From the NCBI GenBank assembly GCA_963716235.1, contig CAVQTE010000028.1:1-64000 (forward strand): 64,000 bases of DNA, in the 5' to 3' direction. The notes beneath the pieces are model-generated. The model was given only the letters and a program-made list of their open reading frames with translations, did not search any database and was not told the origin of the DNA. The stretch is from Sva-07 sp963716235. Lineage in GTDB: Bacteria; Actinomycetota; Acidimicrobiia; Acidimicrobiales; Ilumatobacteraceae. The translations under genes were made by a program, and so were the position numbers. Of the stretch, positions 54,026 to 62,448 are shown piece by piece. The first letter of the stretch is position 1, and every line of letters starts with the position of its first letter.

Positions 54026-54056
54026 ATGGTAAAACTTCAAGTGAACTTGAAGTCAA
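54026..54056 (-). promoter_or_regulatory. MerR-family promoter: 19-bp spacer with dyad
   Basis: On the minus strand, -35 TTGACT (54056-54051), a 19-base spacer and -10 TACCAT (54031-54026). The spacer contains the perfect dyad ACTTCAAG-TTCA-CTTGAAGT (54053-54034). An over-long 19-base spacer with a central dyad is the signature of promoters untwisted by MerR/SoxR activators. Start of transcription would fall at or next to the GTG at 54018. Confidence 0.75.
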
Positions 54057-54086
54057 GCGATTCTCGGCGAACGCCGACAGCGGACT

Positions 54087-55340
54087 TCATCGCCGAACGC
54101 GGCTGGTCGACTCCGGCTGCGCCGCCAGCGCCCCCGATGCAGGGTGCGACGGCAGGTTGGCGGCAGCACCCAACGAGAGGATCAGTGCCACGGTCGACAT
54201 CGCCAACATCGTGGTCACGCCGTCGCCGTTGTCGGCAACGAGTGCAGACAGCAGGATGCTGGCGACGATGCTGCCGACGTAGCGACCCGACGCGAGCACA
54301 CCCGACGCCAGCCCGACTCGAGTCGCCGGTGCCGCCTCGACCCCGGCTGTGAGCACGCTTGGCGTTGCCACACCGAGGCCGAGGCCGAAGAACAGCAGCG
54401 CACCGATCAACATGGCCGAGGCGACGTCGGCACCGAAACCGACCGCAGCAGCCACCGACGCCGTGGCGACACCGAGCCCCATCATCACCGGTCGGCGACG
54501 GCCCCACTCGTCTCCCAACCGACCACCAGGTGGACCCATCACGATCATTCCGAGGGTGAGCGTCGACAGTGCGATGCCGATCGAGCCGGTTTCCCAGCCC
54601 CGATCGTCGAGAACGATCGGGGTGACGAGGAGCAGCGTGTACTGGGCGAAGACGGAGAGTGCCTGCGTGGCGAACGCGGCGCTGAAGACGCGATTGAAGA
54701 GTCGCGGCGCGTCGCCATCCGACTCGCCGTTCGACGGTGCCATGGATTCGGCGACCTCGTCGGTGGCGTGGGCGTCGACGGGGACCGATCGTTGCAGGAC
54801 GATCAGCACCACGATCACGATCGGGATGTTGACGGCGAAGATCGCCTGCCACCCGAACGCGGCAAGCAGGAGCCCCCCGATGACCGGGCCGAGCCCGGCG
54901 CCCGCTCCGATCACCGAACCCTGCACGCCGAAGGCGCGCCCTCGTTCGGAGGGTGTGGTGATCGCGCGGAGCAGGGATTGGACGCTGGGCGACAACCCTG
55001 ACGCGAAGATTGCCTGGCCCGCTCGGATGGCGACGAGCACCGTGAACGTCGGGGCGAACATCGCTGCTGTCGAACAGAGCCCGAAGCCGCTCACGGCGAT
55101 GATGCCGAGCCGTCGCGCGCCGATGGCGTCGGCGACCCGACCCGACAGTGGCTGGCCGATCAGCATCGCTGCCAGGTAGATCGTCACGAGCACAGCGGCG
55201 TCGCCCCTCGTGATGTCGAACTCGTCGGACAGCGTCGGCAGTGCGACGGCGATCATCGTCGAGTTCAACGGCACCAGTGCCGAGGCGAGCGCGATGCCGA
55301 CAATCGTGAACGCCGAGACGGAATGCTCGGACTCGGCCAT
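54087..55340 (-). CDS. Major facilitator superfamily (DHA-type) efflux transporter
   Basis: 417 residues with 12 predicted helices. The N-terminal motif A appears as PLSGRVADAIGARRLGII, the antiporter motif C as GSVIGAGAGLGPVIGGLLLA, and a cytoplasmic loop with motif A-like GGRLGDEWGRRRPVM precedes the second half. Such DHA1/DHA2-type proteins export drugs or metabolites with protons. Upstream lies an XRE regulator; downstream a gene with a MerR-type promoter, so drug or stress export is plausible. ATG 55340. Confidence 0.9.
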   Translation of the reverse strand: MAESEHSVSAFTIVGIALASALVPLNSTMIAVALPTLSDEFDITRGDAAVLVTIYLAAMLIGQPLSGRVADAIGARRLGIIAVSGFGLCSTAAMFAPTFTVLVAIRAGQAIFASGLSPSVQSLLRAITTPSERGRAFGVQGSVIGAGAGLGPVIGGLLLAAFGWQAIFAVNIPIVIVVLIVLQRSVPVDAHATDEVAESMAPSNGESDGDAPRLFNRVFSAAFATQALSVFAQYTLLLVTPIVLDDRGWETGSIGIALSTLTLGMIVMGPPGGRLGDEWGRRRPVMMGLGVATASVAAAVGFGADVASAMLIGALLFFGLGLGVATPSVLTAGVEAAPATRVGLASGVLASGRYVGSIVASILLSALVADNGDGVTTMLAMSTVALILSLGAAANLPSHPASGALAAQPESTSRVRR

Positions 55341-55543
55341 CAGCCGGCACGGTAACCGATGCTGAACGGAGGGCGAACGATTGCTGAACGACAGGTGGAC
55401 GAGCCGCGATATCGATCAGGAGCTTCTCGAGAATTCGTCAAGAACTCGGCCGATGACGAGCATGCGGATCGCCGTTCTGGAACGCGATGCTCGATCGGTT
55501 CGCCGAGACCATCGACTCGGCCTGACTCGTCAGAGCTCGTCGT
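55341..55543. other. Short gap between the MFS gene and the XRE regulator
   Basis: About 200 bases without a convincing gene on either strand. It contains ATTCGTCAAGAACTCGG-like AT-rich stretches but no clear promoter or hairpin could be assigned. Confidence 0.5.
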
Positions 55544-55735
55544 TCACGAGGGGTGGAAGATCTCTTCGATCGGTCGTTCGAAGGCCGCGGCGATCTTGAA
55601 CGCCAACGGCAGGCTGGGGTCGTACCGGCCCGTCTCGATCGCGTTGACGGTCTGGCGCGACACGTCGAGGTGATCGGCGAGTTGGGCCTGACTCCACCGC
55701 TTCGCCGCCCGCAGTTCACGCAGTCGGTTCTCCAT
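55544..55735 (-). CDS. Small XRE-family HTH regulator
   Basis: 63 residues, MENRLRELRAAKRWSQAQLA then DHLDVSRQTVNAIETGRYDP, a complete Cro/CI-type helix-turn-helix with no other domain. The length and the ending FERPIEEIFHPS match the small YozG/HipB-like regulators that often control an adjacent membrane protein. It is divergent from eutB and the region between holds two direct repeats of a 17-base element. Confidence 0.85.
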   Translation of the reverse strand: MENRLRELRAAKRWSQAQLADHLDVSRQTVNAIETGRYDPSLPLAFKIAAAFERPIEEIFHPS

Positions 55736-55871
55736 CGTGCTCAGGACCGAACGTGGACAGCCAGCGCCGAGCGCTTCGAGGGCACTGCCGGCACGGCCTC
55801 GCGCATCGTCGCTCGGTTCTGGCGCTCATCGAAGGAGCTGGTCCGAGGGGCAGGAGTCGACATGCTGTAAA

Positions 55872-55909
55872 TGTAAAGGAACCTTGTCTATTTGTAAAGG
55901 AGAATTGTC
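55872..55909. promoter_or_regulatory. Two direct repeats between xre and eutB
   Basis: TGTAAAGGA-N3-TTGTC occurs at 55872-55888 and 55893-55909, 21 bp apart (two helical turns), in a distinctly AT-rich island within GC-rich DNA. It is a candidate operator for the XRE protein or for a eut activator. Confidence 0.5.
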
Positions 55910-55957
55910 ACCACGACAGCGGATCGGTCGGGGCGGTCATGAAGTAGCGTCGCCATC

Positions 55958-57364
55958 GTGGCTCCACCGTTCGGCGTGACGTTGGCGGGAAGGTCGTACA
56001 CCTTCGCGGACCTGCGCACGTTGCTGGCCAAGGCGTCACCGCACCGATCCGGCGACGAGCTCGCGGGGATCGCTGCGAAGTCCCAGGAGGAGCGCGTGGC
56101 CGCGCAGCTGTGCCTGGCCGAAGTGCCGCTCACGACGTTTCTCGACGAACCGATCATCCCCTGGGAGATCGACGACGTCAGCCGCCTGATCCTCGACCAG
56201 CACGACCCCGAGGCGTTCGCACCGGTGCGCTCGATGTGCGTCGGCGAGTTCCGTGAATGGCTGTTGTCGTACGACACGATGACCGACGATCTCGTGAGGG
56301 TCGCGTGGGGCCTCACGCCGGAGATGGTCGCTGCGGTCAGCAAGGTGATGGGCAACCAGGATCTCGTCCTCGTGGCGAGCAAGTGTTCGAAGGTCACGGC
56401 GTTCCGCTCGACGATCGGCCTTCCCGGCCGGCTGTCCGTCCGTCTCCAACCGAACCATCCAGCGGACGACCCACTCGGCATCCTGGCCTCCATCATCGAC
56501 GGGCTCTCCTACGGATGTGGCGACGCCGTCATCGGCATCAACCCTGCGCTCGACTCACCGCAGCACTGCCGACGGTTGCTGGAGATCCTCGACGAGGTGA
56601 TCACCCGCTTCGCCATCCCCACGCAGTCGTGCGTGCTCACCCACGTGACCACGACGCTGCGGTGCATCGAGGAGGGCGCTCCCGTCGACCTCGTCTTCCA
56701 GTCGATCGCCGGAAGCGAAGCCACGAATCGATCGTTCGGCGTCACCCTCGAACTGCTCGCCGAGGCGCGTGAGGCGGCCCTGTCGTTGCAGCGAGGCACC
56801 GTCGGGTCGCAGGTGATGTACTTCGAGACCGGCCAGGGCTCCTGTCTGTCCGCAGGCGGCCACCACGACGTCGACCAGCAGACCCTCGAGGCTCGCGCCT
56901 ACGCCGTGGCGCGCCAGTTCGATCCGCTGCTCGTCAACACCGTGGTCGGGTTCATCGGCCCCGAGTACCTGCTCGACGGCAAACAGGTGATCCGCGCCGG
57001 TCTCGAGGACCACTTCAGCGGCAAGCTGCTCGGCCTGCCGATGGGCTGCGACGTGTGTTACACGAACCACATGGATGCCGACCAGGACGACATGGACGTG
57101 TTGCTCACACTCCTCGGCGCGGCGGGCTGCAACTTCATCATGGGCGTCCCCGGCGCCGACGACGTGATGCTCGGCTACCAGTCCACGTCGTTCCACGACG
57201 CCCAGTACCTCCGACAGCTGTTCGGGCTGAGACCCGCCCCGCAGTTCGAACGCTGGTTGTCGCAGATGGGCGTGACCGACGACCGAGGTCGACTCCGCAC
57301 GGCGAACGACGTGCCGGCGCTGCTGTCGGCACTGGAGCACGCGGAGCAGGACAGGTCGCGATGA
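55958..57364 (+). CDS. eutB: Ethanolamine ammonia-lyase large subunit EutB
   Basis: 468 residues, adenosylcobalamin-dependent lyase subunit that converts ethanolamine to acetaldehyde and ammonia together with EutC. Recognisable segments: LAKASPHRSGDELAGIAAKS, IPTQSCVLTHVTTTLRC, MYFETGQGSCLSAGGHHDVD, GLPMGCDVCYTNHMDADQDD and GVPGADDVMLGYQSTSFHD. GTG 55958 is used. The stop overlaps the ATG of eutC (ATGA). No carboxysome-like shell genes are present, so this is the minimal, non-microcompartment type. Confidence 0.97.
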   Translation: MAPPFGVTLAGRSYTFADLRTLLAKASPHRSGDELAGIAAKSQEERVAAQLCLAEVPLTTFLDEPIIPWEIDDVSRLILDQHDPEAFAPVRSMCVGEFREWLLSYDTMTDDLVRVAWGLTPEMVAAVSKVMGNQDLVLVASKCSKVTAFRSTIGLPGRLSVRLQPNHPADDPLGILASIIDGLSYGCGDAVIGINPALDSPQHCRRLLEILDEVITRFAIPTQSCVLTHVTTTLRCIEEGAPVDLVFQSIAGSEATNRSFGVTLELLAEAREAALSLQRGTVGSQVMYFETGQGSCLSAGGHHDVDQQTLEARAYAVARQFDPLLVNTVVGFIGPEYLLDGKQVIRAGLEDHFSGKLLGLPMGCDVCYTNHMDADQDDMDVLLTLLGAAGCNFIMGVPGADDVMLGYQSTSFHDAQYLRQLFGLRPAPQFERWLSQMGVTDDRGRLRTANDVPALLSALEHAEQDRSR

Positions 57365-58107
57365 CTCTCGATGCGTGGGATGCGATCCGATCGGTGACTC
57401 CGGCGCGCGTCGCGCTCGGTCGCGCCGGCGGGAGCTTGCCGACGGCCGCACAGCTCCAGCTCCGGGCCGACCACGCGCGTGCCCGCGATGCGGTCAACCA
57501 TGGCTTCGACGCAGCGCGCGTTGCCGCCGACCTGACGGCAGCAGGACACACTGCCGTCGCGTTGTCCTCGGCCGCGGCATCACGCGAGGAGTACATCCGC
57601 CGACCTGATCTCGGCCGGGTCCTGTCGGAGAGCTCGCGTGCCACCCTGAGAGCGCTCGTCGGCGAACCGTGCGACATGGCGATCGTGCTGTGCGACGGGC
57701 TGTCACCGTTCGCGGTCGAACGGCACGGCCCCGGACTGGTCGACGCACTCGCCTCCAACGAGCGGATGAAGGACTGGTCGATGGCTCCGATCACCGTCGT
57801 GTCCAACGGCCGGGTTGCCGTCGGTGACGATGTGGGCTCGCACCTCGGCGCACGACTCGTCGTGGTGTTGATCGGCGAGCGCCCCGGGTTGTCGGTCGCC
57901 GAGAGCGTCGGCGCGTACCTCACGTTCCAACCGGCCTCGGGTCGGACCGATGCGGAACGGAACTGTGTGTCGAACATCCACGACCGAGGACTCTCGATCG
58001 CCGACGCCGCCCGGCGCATCGTGGGACTCGCCGTTCGGGCTTCGATGCTGGGTCTGACGGGCGTCGGCCTCAACGACGAGGACCCGACCGCCGCCCTCGG
58101 TGAGTAA
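57361..58107 (+). CDS. eutC: Ethanolamine ammonia-lyase small subunit EutC
   Basis: 248 residues. It supplies part of the B12-binding interface. PARVALGRAGGSLPTAAQLQ is the family N-terminus, followed by LQLRADHARARDAVNHGFD, the cofactor-side IVLCDGLSPFAVERHG and SNIHDRGLSIADAARRI. ATG 57361 overlaps the eutB stop. The eut genes here lack a dedicated transporter in the window. Confidence 0.97.
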   Translation: MTLDAWDAIRSVTPARVALGRAGGSLPTAAQLQLRADHARARDAVNHGFDAARVAADLTAAGHTAVALSSAAASREEYIRRPDLGRVLSESSRATLRALVGEPCDMAIVLCDGLSPFAVERHGPGLVDALASNERMKDWSMAPITVVSNGRVAVGDDVGSHLGARLVVVLIGERPGLSVAESVGAYLTFQPASGRTDAERNCVSNIHDRGLSIADAARRIVGLAVRASMLGLTGVGLNDEDPTAALGE

Positions 58108-58149
58108 CCACCGCGACGCGGGTCGGCGGCGCGGGACTAGGTTTCGCTC

Positions 58150-59058
58150 ATGAGCGAACGTCTGCCTGCCCTGTCTCTCGCGGCGGTTCCCGGCCGTCGT
58201 GCCCAGACGATCGAATTGGCGGCGGAGATCGAACGGCGAGGTTTCTCCGGGATCTACTGCCCGAGTTTCGGCGACGCAATGGGGCTGTGCCTGTCGATCG
58301 CGCAGGCGACGACGACCATCGAGTTCGGCACCTCGATCCAGCCGATCTACCTCCAGCATCCCGTCGCACTCGCCACCTCGGCGAGCTATCTGCATGAACT
58401 GGCCGAGGGCCGTTTCCGGCTCGGCGTCGGGGTCACCCACGGCCCGGTCATCAGCAGGCTCGGTGTCGAGACCGGCAAGCCGCTGAGTGACATGCGCGAG
58501 TACGTCGGCACGATGCGGGCGGCCGGCGAGTCGATGGGCGGTCTGCCTCCCGTCGTCCTCGCGACGCTGCGCGACAAGATGGTGGAACTCGCGGTCGAGG
58601 TCGGCGACGGGGCGGTCTGGGCGAATGCGTCACGGAGCCGGATGGCGCACTCACTCGCGCTCGTCCCCACCGATCGCACCGCCGGTGGATTCTGGATCGG
58701 CAACATGATCCCCACGGTGATCGATGACGACATCGACGCGGCCCGGGCCCGGAACCGCAAGACGCTGCAGGGATACGTGGCTCTTCCGAATTACCGCAAC
58801 TACTGGATCGAGGCCGGCTACGAGGCCGAGATGACTGCCGTGCAGACGGCGCTCGCCGCCCGTGACTCCGATGCCGTGCTCGAAGCGATGAGTGACCGCT
58901 GGCTCGACGACTGCACGCTGTCGGGTTCCGTGGCGCGAGTTCGCGAGGGCGTCGAGGCGTGGTGCGACGCCGGCGTCGCCTCGCCGATTCTCGTCCCGTC
59001 ATCGACCTCGGGCGGCCAGGCCAAGGCGTTCACCGAGGTGTTCGACGCCTTCGCCTGA
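58150..59058 (+). CDS. LLM class F420-dependent oxidoreductase
   Basis: 302 residues, luciferase-like barrel. GRRAQTIELAAEIERRGFSG and IEFGTSIQPIYLQHPVALAT, then LAEGRFRLGVGVTHGPV and PVVLATLRDKMVELAVEVGD are family segments; PTDRTAGGFWIGNMIPTVID sits in the C-terminal half. It begins 42 bases after eutC, so co-transcription is possible, though no functional link to ethanolamine is known. Confidence 0.87.
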   Translation: MSERLPALSLAAVPGRRAQTIELAAEIERRGFSGIYCPSFGDAMGLCLSIAQATTTIEFGTSIQPIYLQHPVALATSASYLHELAEGRFRLGVGVTHGPVISRLGVETGKPLSDMREYVGTMRAAGESMGGLPPVVLATLRDKMVELAVEVGDGAVWANASRSRMAHSLALVPTDRTAGGFWIGNMIPTVIDDDIDAARARNRKTLQGYVALPNYRNYWIEAGYEAEMTAVQTALAARDSDAVLEAMSDRWLDDCTLSGSVARVREGVEAWCDAGVASPILVPSSTSGGQAKAFTEVFDAFA

Positions 59059-59074
59059 CCGGCGGAGACTGACC

Positions 59075-59686
59075 ATGGGGGCGACGATCGAACTGCTCTG
59101 GATCCCACTCGGAGCGGGCGGCACCGTCGTCAAGTTGAACGGCCGGATCTTCGAGCGACTGTCCGCACTCATGGCCCGTCGGCCGACCTGCGACCTGTAT
59201 CACGCGGCGCTGATGGTGCACCTGCCCGAGGGTCGCTACGTCATCGAGGTCGCACCCCGACCCGATCGGGACGGCGAGCGGCGTGGTGTCGTCGCAGACG
59301 GGGCCGTCGGGCTCCGCCGGCTGGGTCGCTTCCTCGTGTTCCGCTACGAAGTCCGTCGGTGGCTCGACGGTGTGCTGCCCGACGAGGGATTCGCCGTGTC
59401 GTCCACCCGGATCGACCTCGATCTCGATCAGGCCCGCCGGGTGATCGACCTGCTGCCCTCGGTACCGACACCGGTGTGGGGCCGCGACGAACTCGGGGCG
59501 GGCGAGATGTGGAACTCGAACTCGGTGGTCTCGTGGGTGCTGTGCCGTGCGGGGGTCGACCTCGCCCCGTTCACGATGCCTTCGGGCGGCCGTGCTCCCG
59601 GATGGGACGCCGGCATCGTGGTCGCCGGAAGGGAGTCGGGTCAGACTCCCGACCGGGGGAGTTCGCCCGACGCCTCGCAGGGATAA
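59075..59686 (+). CDS. Conserved protein, possibly papain-like fold, unknown function
   Basis: 203 residues from ATG 59075. RRPTCDLYHAALMVHLPEGR contains a His in a beta-rich setting and GEMWNSNSVVSWVLCRAGVD has an Asn-rich helix start, a spacing reminiscent of permuted papain-like (NlpC/LRAT type) folds, but a Ser stands where the Cys would be. Hence a hydrolase with altered catalysis or a dead relative is conceivable; no function is assigned. A stem GGGAGTC-N6-GACTCCC is inside the 3' end of the frame. It follows the LLM gene by 16 bases. Confidence 0.5.
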   Translation: MGATIELLWIPLGAGGTVVKLNGRIFERLSALMARRPTCDLYHAALMVHLPEGRYVIEVAPRPDRDGERRGVVADGAVGLRRLGRFLVFRYEVRRWLDGVLPDEGFAVSSTRIDLDLDQARRVIDLLPSVPTPVWGRDELGAGEMWNSNSVVSWVLCRAGVDLAPFTMPSGGRAPGWDAGIVVAGRESGQTPDRGSSPDASQG

Positions 59687-59697
59687 CGCTCGCCTGC

Positions 59698-60426
59698 TCA
59701 GACGCCGAGTGCGGCGGCGATCGCATCGGCGCCGTCGGCGAGCGCGTGGCGTTGGTCGTCGTCGAGCACGTCGAACCACGCCGCCAGGAGCTCGTCCGTG
59801 CGAACGTCGGCCGCCCGGAGCGCGGCCTCGTCGGCGTCCGAGGCGACGGGTGCCTGTTCGTAGCCGAACATGGCGACGTCAGCGGGGCGGCGGATGGCGT
59901 GGGCCGTCGCGGGGTGCAATCCCGCCGCCACGATGGCGAGGAGGTGAACGCTGCCGCGCAGCTCGCGCATCGTCACCACGTTGCGATACGCGCGTGCCGG
60001 GGCATCGTCGGGCAGCGGCTCGGCGGCGATGCCGGCGTAGAGCGCCAGCGCCGAACCATCGACGTGAGCGATGATGGCCTCGGCTGCGTCGTTGAACGCA
60101 TCGAGGCCGTCGACGTGACCGAGCTTGACGCGACCGAACTCGTCGGCGGCGGCGAGGTGTGCCTTTGCAGCGTCGCGCGGCGCAATGATCGCTCGGCCTT
60201 CGGTCCACAGTTGCTTCACGACCGTCGGGTGGAAGTACCCGAACGCCGACGCCACCACGGCGGGTTCGACGTCACCCAGCACACCGCCCCGACCGAGAAA
60301 GTAGAAGTGGAAGGCGTCCAGGCCGAGTGACTCGCCGGCGGCCAGTGTCGCTCCGTCGAAGTAGAAGGCCGCCCCGGCGGAGTTGAACGGGGGAGAGGTT
60401 CGCGTGACGAGTTCGAGTGCATCCAT
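59698..60426 (-). CDS. SCO6745-family protein
   Basis: 242 residues, helical. FHFYFLGRGGVLGDVEPAVV, then ASAFGYFHPTVVKQLWTEGR and VVTMRELRGSVHLLAIVAAG match the actinobacterial SCO6745-like family (DUF-type helical proteins with conserved FYNFHP and REHRGDGHVA regions). Function is not known. It is convergent with the preceding gene and divergent from the methyltransferase gene. Confidence 0.75.
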   Translation of the reverse strand: MDALELVTRTSPPFNSAGAAFYFDGATLAAGESLGLDAFHFYFLGRGGVLGDVEPAVVASAFGYFHPTVVKQLWTEGRAIIAPRDAAKAHLAAADEFGRVKLGHVDGLDAFNDAAEAIIAHVDGSALALYAGIAAEPLPDDAPARAYRNVVTMRELRGSVHLLAIVAAGLHPATAHAIRRPADVAMFGYEQAPVASDADEAALRAADVRTDELLAAWFDVLDDDQRHALADGADAIAAALGV

Positions 60427-60458
60427 ATGGGCGGTCTAGCCGGTTGATGTCCGACGAC

Positions 60459-60474
60459 GAGCACCGGAGTGCTC
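60459..60474. promoter_or_regulatory. Inverted repeat GAGCAC-CGGA-GTGCTC between divergent genes
   Basis: A perfect 6-4-6 inverted repeat lies in the 126-base gap between the SCO6745-like gene and the methyltransferase gene, each transcribed away. It may be a small operator. No other strong signal was seen in the gap. Confidence 0.35.
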
Positions 60475-60552
60475 CGCTCGTCAAGTGCGACCTCATCGGA
60501 CGTGGGTGACCCGACGGTACTGTTCGGCTCGGCGACGAGCAGTGGAGGGGCC

Positions 60553-61344
60553 ATGGACGATGTGGAGGGAGCCCGCAGTTTCCGGGTGACGGGAGGTGCG
60601 TACGACTCCTACATGGGTCGGTACTCGCAGCCACTTGCCGTTCGCTTTGCCGATGCCGCCGGCGTGGCCCACGGACAGCGGGCGCTGGATGTCGGATGCG
60701 GTCCCGGCGCACTGACCGGCGTGCTCGTCGATCGACTCGGCGTCGACGCCGTCGCGGCGTGCGATCCGTCGGAGCCGTTCGTGGCGGCGTGCACCGAGCG
60801 GTACCCCGGCGTGCTCGTGCGTCAAGGGCGAGCCGAGGCCATCCCGTTCGACGACGATGCCTTCGATTGCGCATTGGCGCAACTGGTCCTGCACTTCGTG
60901 TCGGACCCCGATCGGGCGGCCACTGAACTCCGCCGGGTGGTTCGTCCGGGTGGCGTCGTCGGAGCTTGCGTCTGGGATTTCGATGATGGCATGGAGATGT
61001 TGCGCACGTTCTGGGACGCCGCGCTCGCCGTCGATCCGAACGCACCGGACGAGGCGCACACGATGCGGTTCGGGCGCTCGGGTGAACTCGTCGAACTGTT
61101 CGATTCGGCCGGACTGGAGGACCTCACCGAGGCGACGCTCGACGTGGCCTCGACCTACACGGGATTCGACGAACTGTGGTCCGGTTACCTGGCGGGGGTC
61201 GGACCGGCCGGGTCCTACTGTGTGTCGCTTGCCGACGACGTACGCGCCAGGGTGGAACGTGAGTTGTTCGATCGTCTCGGAGCCCCGACCGGTCCGGTGA
61301 CGCTCAGCGCCGTTGCCCGGTGTGCGCTCGGTCGCGCACCCTGA
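60553..61344 (+). CDS. Class I SAM-dependent methyltransferase
   Basis: 263 residues. The SAM-binding motif I is ALDVGCGPGALTGVL, followed by acidic CDPSEPF, DDAFDCALAQLVLHF (motif II) and LRRVVRPGGVVGACVWDF (motif III). The fold is of the UbiE/COQ5 or small-molecule methyltransferase type. Substrate unknown. ATG 60553 is preceded by GGAGGGG. Confidence 0.9.
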   Translation: MDDVEGARSFRVTGGAYDSYMGRYSQPLAVRFADAAGVAHGQRALDVGCGPGALTGVLVDRLGVDAVAACDPSEPFVAACTERYPGVLVRQGRAEAIPFDDDAFDCALAQLVLHFVSDPDRAATELRRVVRPGGVVGACVWDFDDGMEMLRTFWDAALAVDPNAPDEAHTMRFGRSGELVELFDSAGLEDLTEATLDVASTYTGFDELWSGYLAGVGPAGSYCVSLADDVRARVERELFDRLGAPTGPVTLSAVARCALGRAP

Positions 61345-61362
61345 CGGGCCACGACTGGTGAA

Positions 61363-62334
61363 TCACGCGAATCCCTGCACCGGCTGCGGGGTGTAGGGAG
61401 CTTCGAGGCGGCGAATCTCGTCGTCGGTCAGTGTCAGATCGAGCGACGCGACTGCGTCGTCGAGATGGTGCGGCTTGGTGACCCCGACGATCGGCGCGGT
61501 GACGGCCGGATGGCGTGACACCCAGGCGAGCGCCACCTGAGCGCGCGACACCCCACGCTCGGCGGCGATCGCCGCCACCTCCTGTGCGATCTCGGAGTTG
61601 GCGGTGCCGTAGAGCGTCTTGCCGAACTCGTCGGTCTCCTGCCGCGCCGTCGACGATTCCGGGTCGCGGGTCAGGGCGCCGCGGGCGAGGGGGCTCCACG
61701 GAATGACACCGACGCCCTGGTCGTCGCACAGCGGGAGCATCTCGCGTTCCTCCTCCCGGTACAGCAGGTTGTAGTGGTTCTGCATCGTGACGAACTTCGT
61801 CCAGCCGTTGCGTTCCGCCACGTGCTGGGCCTTGGCGAACTGCCACGCCCACATGGACGACGCCCCGATGTGGAGGGCCTTGCCCGCCTTGACGACGTCG
61901 TGCAACGCCTCCATCGTCTCCTCGATCGGTGTGCGCGGGTCCCACCGGTGGATCTGATACAGGTCGACGTAGTCGGTGCCGAGACGCCTCAGGCTGGCGT
62001 CGATCTCGAACATGATCTCCTTCCGCGACAACCCGCGACCGTTCGGCCCGGGGCGCATCACGCCGTGCACCTTGGTCGCCAGCACGATCTCCTCACGGCG
62101 GGCGAAGTCGGCGAGGGCCCGCCCGACGATCTCCTCGCTCGTGCCGTCGGAATACACATTGGCGGTGTCGAAGAAGTTGATGCCCGCCTCGATCGCCCGC
62201 TGGATGAACGGCCGGCTCGCCTCCTCGTCGAGCGACCACGGATGGGCGCCGCGATCGGACACGCCGTAGCTCATGCAGCCGAGACAGATGGGGGAAACGT
62301 CGAGGCCGGTGGGGCCGAGTTTGAGGTACTTCAT
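61363..62334 (-). CDS. Aldo/keto reductase
   Basis: 323 residues from ATG 62334 (an in-frame start at 62367 is less likely, as MKYLKLGPTGLDVSPICLG is the family N-terminus). The catalytic tetrad positions are in FFDTANVYSDG (Asp, Tyr), VLATKVHG (Lys) and LYQIHRWD (His). It belongs to the AKR groups that reduce aldehydes/ketones with NADPH; AKR11/12-like by length. It diverges from the homospermidine synthase gene across a perfect 39-bp palindrome. Confidence 0.93.
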   Translation of the reverse strand: MKYLKLGPTGLDVSPICLGCMSYGVSDRGAHPWSLDEEASRPFIQRAIEAGINFFDTANVYSDGTSEEIVGRALADFARREEIVLATKVHGVMRPGPNGRGLSRKEIMFEIDASLRRLGTDYVDLYQIHRWDPRTPIEETMEALHDVVKAGKALHIGASSMWAWQFAKAQHVAERNGWTKFVTMQNHYNLLYREEEREMLPLCDDQGVGVIPWSPLARGALTRDPESSTARQETDEFGKTLYGTANSEIAQEVAAIAAERGVSRAQVALAWVSRHPAVTAPIVGVTKPHHLDDAVASLDLTLTDDEIRRLEAPYTPQPVQGFA

Positions 62335-62356
62335 CGATCGGACCTTACGACGAGGG

Positions 62357-62395
62357 CCGGCGTTCACGATGTGTCAGACACATCGTGAACGCCGG
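62357..62395. promoter_or_regulatory. Perfect 39-bp palindrome between divergent genes
   Basis: CCGGCGTTCACGATGTGTC (62357-62375), A, then the exact reverse complement to 62395. It sits between two divergently transcribed genes (starts 62334 and 62449), where a terminator would have no obvious use, so an operator or a repeat element is more likely. GACACATCGTG is shared with the hairpin at 63901-63934. Confidence 0.65.
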
Positions 62396-62448
62396 ATACC
62401 CTGACGGGCCGCCGGGAGCCGTCCGGTCGTCACCCCGAAGGAGCCTCC

